The position numbers were made by a program, and so were the translations under genes. The notes beneath the pieces are model-generated. The model had not been told where the DNA came from. It saw nothing but the letters and a program-made list of their open reading frames with translations, and ran no database searches. From Bacteroidetes bacterium RIFCSPLOWO2_12_FULL_37_12 (lineage in GTDB: Bacteria > Bacteroidota > Bacteroidia > 2-12-FULL-37-12): 64,000 nt of DNA. The stretch's first letter is position 1. Each line of letters starts with the position of its first letter. The stretch lies in assembly GCA_001769655.1 (NCBI GenBank), contig MEPC01000019.1:1-64000 (forward strand), in the 5' to 3' direction. Positions 61,522 to 64,000 of this stretch are shown here, in pieces.

Positions 61522-64000
61522 TTATTCAGCCACCAATATCCTGCTCACATTTTTGAAGTTCGAACCCTCAATCTTCACCTGATAAACGCCATGATGAAGT
61601 TCTTTCAGGTTGAGCGTAATCACATCGTTTTTCCTCAATGAAGAAAGCGAGTTTGAATAAACTAATTTTCCTTTTACATCGAGTACTTTCAATGTCAATC
61701 TTTCATTTACAGTTTCTCCATTGAATTTCATATAAACAATGGAATTTGCAGGAGTCGGATAAACTTCAAATGCCTGATTTGATGCGTTGAATAAATTCTC
61801 CGCTATGGACACATTGTCAATAAATCCATCGCAGTTGTTGTCAACACTGTCCACCACTTCTTCGGCGGCAGGATTAATGGCTGGGTTTGCGTCATCGCAA
61901 TCGGTGCTGTCTGAAATATAACCAACCGGTTGAGAACAATCATTAAGCGAATTTGCGGGATCTCCGTAAGTGTCCGCATCGTTATCTGCAAAGAATATCA
62001 TGGAAACGCCTTCATCAACCAGCGTGTCGCAGTTATTATCTGCCCCGTCACATACTTCAGTGGCACTAGGATGAATAGCAGAATCGGAATCGGCGCAGTC
62101 ACCACCGGTTAATATATAAGGAGCTCCTGGATCATAGCATATTGTAGCGAGGTCGTTACCATAACCATCTCCGTCACCATCATAGAACCAATCAGTAAAT
62201 GTGAGACCGTCATCAATCATGCCGTTGCAATCGTCATCCATGTCATTACAGATTTCCGTTGCAGAAGGATTGATGTTAGAATCGCTGTCAATGCAGTCAC
62301 CACCTACCGTCGTATAATTTGCTCCCGGGTCGGTGCAAGCGATTAATACATCTTTACCAAAACCATCTCCATCCCAGTCGGCAAAATACGTAGTAGGGTT
62401 GAATCCTTCGTCGGTTACTCCATCGCAGTTGTTATCTAACCCGTCGCAAATTTCCATCAATCCGGGGTTTTCCTGGTTTTGAGCATCGTTACAATCAAAG
62501 TCAACCACATTCATGGTGTAAGGAGCACCTGGGTCGAAGCAGAAATAGTAAGGAGTAGAACCTGCAAATCCATCCCCATCCCAGTCAGCATAATAAGTAA
62601 ACGGAGAGCCCTCGTCCACCATTCCATCGCAGTTGTCGTCTGAATTGTTACACGTAATTTCTGACATTCCTGGATTGGCAAACGGGTTACTATCGTCGCA
62701 ATCGCCGCCTAACAATGAAAATCCGGAACCAGAATTACATGCTAATACTCCGGCTGAGTCACCTCCAAAACCGTCTCCATCCCAATCATAATAATAAAAG
62801 TCGCCTGTACCGCCGGTCAATCCTTCGTCGGTTTCTCCGTTACAGTTATCATCCATACCATTACAAATTTCGGGAGCGGCTGGATTGATTCCATTACTCC
62901 AATCGTAGCAGTCACCTCCCGTTAAAACCCATCCGGAATCGGGCGCTGAGCAGAAGTCCATTTTATACATGTCGTCGCCAAATCCATCCATATCGTAGTC
63001 ACGATAGTAGGATGTTTTAGAGAATCCTTCATCCACATCTCCGTCGCAGTTATCATCCATTTCGTTGCAAATTTCAATGGCGCCTGGATGTACTTCTCCA
63101 TTGTCGTCATTACAATCACCGCCAATCGTTACCCAGCCGGTTGCACCTGGCAGTGCGCAACTTGCATAAGCACTCCAATCGTTACCAAAGCTGTCACCAT
63201 CGTTGTCATAATAGTAAGTGGTTGTGGTAAAACCTTCGTCAATGGATCCATCGCAGTTATCATCCATCATATTACAAACTTCCGTAGCGCCTGGATGCAT
63301 GGAAGGATCCCAATCATAACAATCTCCGCCGTCTATCACCCAAGGTAATCCGGGATCTGTACAGAAACGCATCATAGTACTATCATTTCCAAATCCGTCT
63401 GCATCGTTATCTAAATAATACATTACTGATTCTGAGAACCCTTCGTCAACAGTACCATCACAGTTATCGTCCATGCCATTGCAAATTTCAGTGGCACCGG
63501 GATAAATGTTTAAATCCCAATTATTGCAGTCACCATCAATCAGTGACCAACCCAAACCGGGGTCTTCGCAGAAATCCATACCTACCATAGCACCGTAACC
63601 ATCGCGGTCATAGTCCTCAAAATAAGTTGTTTTTGTAAAGCCCTCATCCACTAATGAGTCACAGTTGTTATTCATGTTATCGCAAATTTCAGTGGCACCG
63701 GGATGTACATTTGGATTCCAGTCCTCACAATCGCCACCATCAAGCGTCCAGGGCCAGCCAAGTGAGTCACAGGAATACATCATATCCCACATACTACCGT
63801 AACCATCATTGTCGTTATCTTTATAATAGACGAGTGAACCAGTTAGTCCTTCATTTACTTCGCCGTTACAGTTATCATCCAATTCATTACAGATTTCAGT
63901 ACCATCAGGATGAACCATAGGATTCATGTCATCGCAGTCACCGAATACTTCCGTATAATTGCTACCGGGTGTGCAGAAGAAAACACCTGCAAAGTCACGT
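61522..64000 (-). CDS. MopE-type metal-binding repeat protein with T9SS type A sorting domain, 5' end outside window
   Basis: The minus-strand frame stays open through base 64000, so the ATG at 63925-63927 is internal (it follows VFGDCDD). At least 826 residues are visible. Ten full repeats of about 65-70 residues plus one partial follow the form DWDGDGFG, then CxxPG, GGDCxD, HPGATEICNGMDDNCDG and VDEGF, the putative metal-binding MopE motif. Acidic DxDxDG loops resemble calcium sites; the name comes from the copper-binding protein MopE of Methylococcus. The C-terminal 85 residues are a type A sorting domain (FEVYPTPANSIVYMKF ... HGVYQVKIEG). Secreted by T9SS to the surface; ligand not proven. 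Confidence 0.92.
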   Translation of the reverse strand, partial: RDFAGVFFCTPGSNYTEVFGDCDDMNPMVHPDGTEICNELDDNCNGEVNEGLTGSLVYYKDNDNDGYGSMWDMMYSCDSLGWPWTLDGGDCEDWNPNVHPGATEICDNMNNNCDSLVDEGFTKTTYFEDYDRDGYGAMVGMDFCEDPGLGWSLIDGDCNNWDLNIYPGATEICNGMDDNCDGTVDEGFSESVMYYLDNDADGFGNDSTMMRFCTDPGLPWVIDGGDCYDWDPSMHPGATEVCNMMDDNCDGSIDEGFTTTTYYYDNDGDSFGNDWSAYASCALPGATGWVTIGGDCNDDNGEVHPGAIEICNEMDDNCDGDVDEGFSKTSYYRDYDMDGFGDDMYKMDFCSAPDSGWVLTGGDCYDWSNGINPAAPEICNGMDDNCNGETDEGLTGGTGDFYYYDWDGDGFGGDSAGVLACNSGSGFSLLGGDCDDSNPFANPGMSEITCNNSDDNCDGMVDEGSPFTYYADWDGDGFAGSTPYYFCFDPGAPYTMNVVDFDCNDAQNQENPGLMEICDGLDNNCDGVTDEGFNPTTYFADWDGDGFGKDVLIACTDPGANYTTVGGDCIDSDSNINPSATEICNDMDDDCNGMIDDGLTFTDWFYDGDGDGYGNDLATICYDPGAPYILTGGDCADSDSAIHPSATEVCDGADNNCDTLVDEGVSMIFFADNDADTYGDPANSLNDCSQPVGYISDSTDCDDANPAINPAAEEVVDSVDNNCDGFIDNVSIAENLFNASNQAFEVYPTPANSIVYMKFNGETVNERLTLKVLDVKGKLVYSNSLSSLRKNDVITLNLKELHHGVYQVKIEGSNFKNVSRILVAE

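Overview
The window looks like AT-rich chromosomal DNA of a gliding or adhesive environmental member of the Bacteroidota. The evidence is eight genes or gene remnants carrying type IX secretion system (T9SS) C-terminal sorting domains, large SprB-repeat adhesins, a PorP/SprF-family outer-membrane protein, secreted proteins with a stand-alone TonB C-terminal domain, and -7 promoter elements of the Bacteroidota form TAnnTTTG in front of several genes. No rRNA, tRNA or CRISPR array was seen.

Layout. 0-4.5 kb is a scrambled mobile patch: the 5' end of an IS1182-family transposase at the window edge, a frameshifted gene of the predicted pPIWI-associating nuclease type, a complete IS3-family element (1831-3372), and a tyrosine recombinase cut off by that IS. 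4.5-21.7 kb holds two giant SprB-repeat T9SS adhesins (3646 and about 1955 residues, together 39 SprB repeats), separated by a nested-palindrome element. 21.7-28.8 kb holds Ada, a HEPN-like protein, a TonB-domain protein, two unknown membrane proteins and a type II restriction-modification pair whose methylase resembles YhdJ. 29-40.4 kb is a mosaic of small secreted or membrane proteins, a beta-propeller T9SS protein, an NAD(P)-binding epimerase-like protein, a lipoprotein, a transglutaminase-like protein, a secreted protein made of near-identical 14-residue repeats, an alpha-helical protein, an acetyltransferase and two gene remnants. 40.9-61.4 kb is mostly cell-surface genes: a PKD/Ig T9SS protein, an rfaE2-like nucleotidyltransferase overlapping a YugP-like zinc protease, three TPR proteins, a DUF5618-like protein, a propeller/YCF48 T9SS protein, a MORN-like secreted protein, and a type B sorting-domain protein followed directly by PorP/SprF. 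From 61.5 kb to the edge is a MopE-type calcium/copper-motif repeat protein with a type A sorting domain.

How the genes fit together (inference): most of the DNA encodes exported surface adhesins and their envelope helpers. The type B cargo next to PorP/SprF is the familiar pairing in which the PorP/SprF protein helps anchor or export its neighbour. The mobile patch, HEPN, nuclease and restriction-modification genes look like exchangeable accessory or defence cargo. Several families of small palindromic or tandem repeats sit between genes.

The most unusual things seen: (1) a small secreted protein whose five 42-bp repeats differ almost only at synonymous sites; (2) a DNA word, AGTGWCACT, strongly overused in the T9SS genes; (3) a roughly 400-residue C-terminal module shared by two otherwise unrelated T9SS proteins; (4) two families of nested-palindrome elements, each present twice at the same length.
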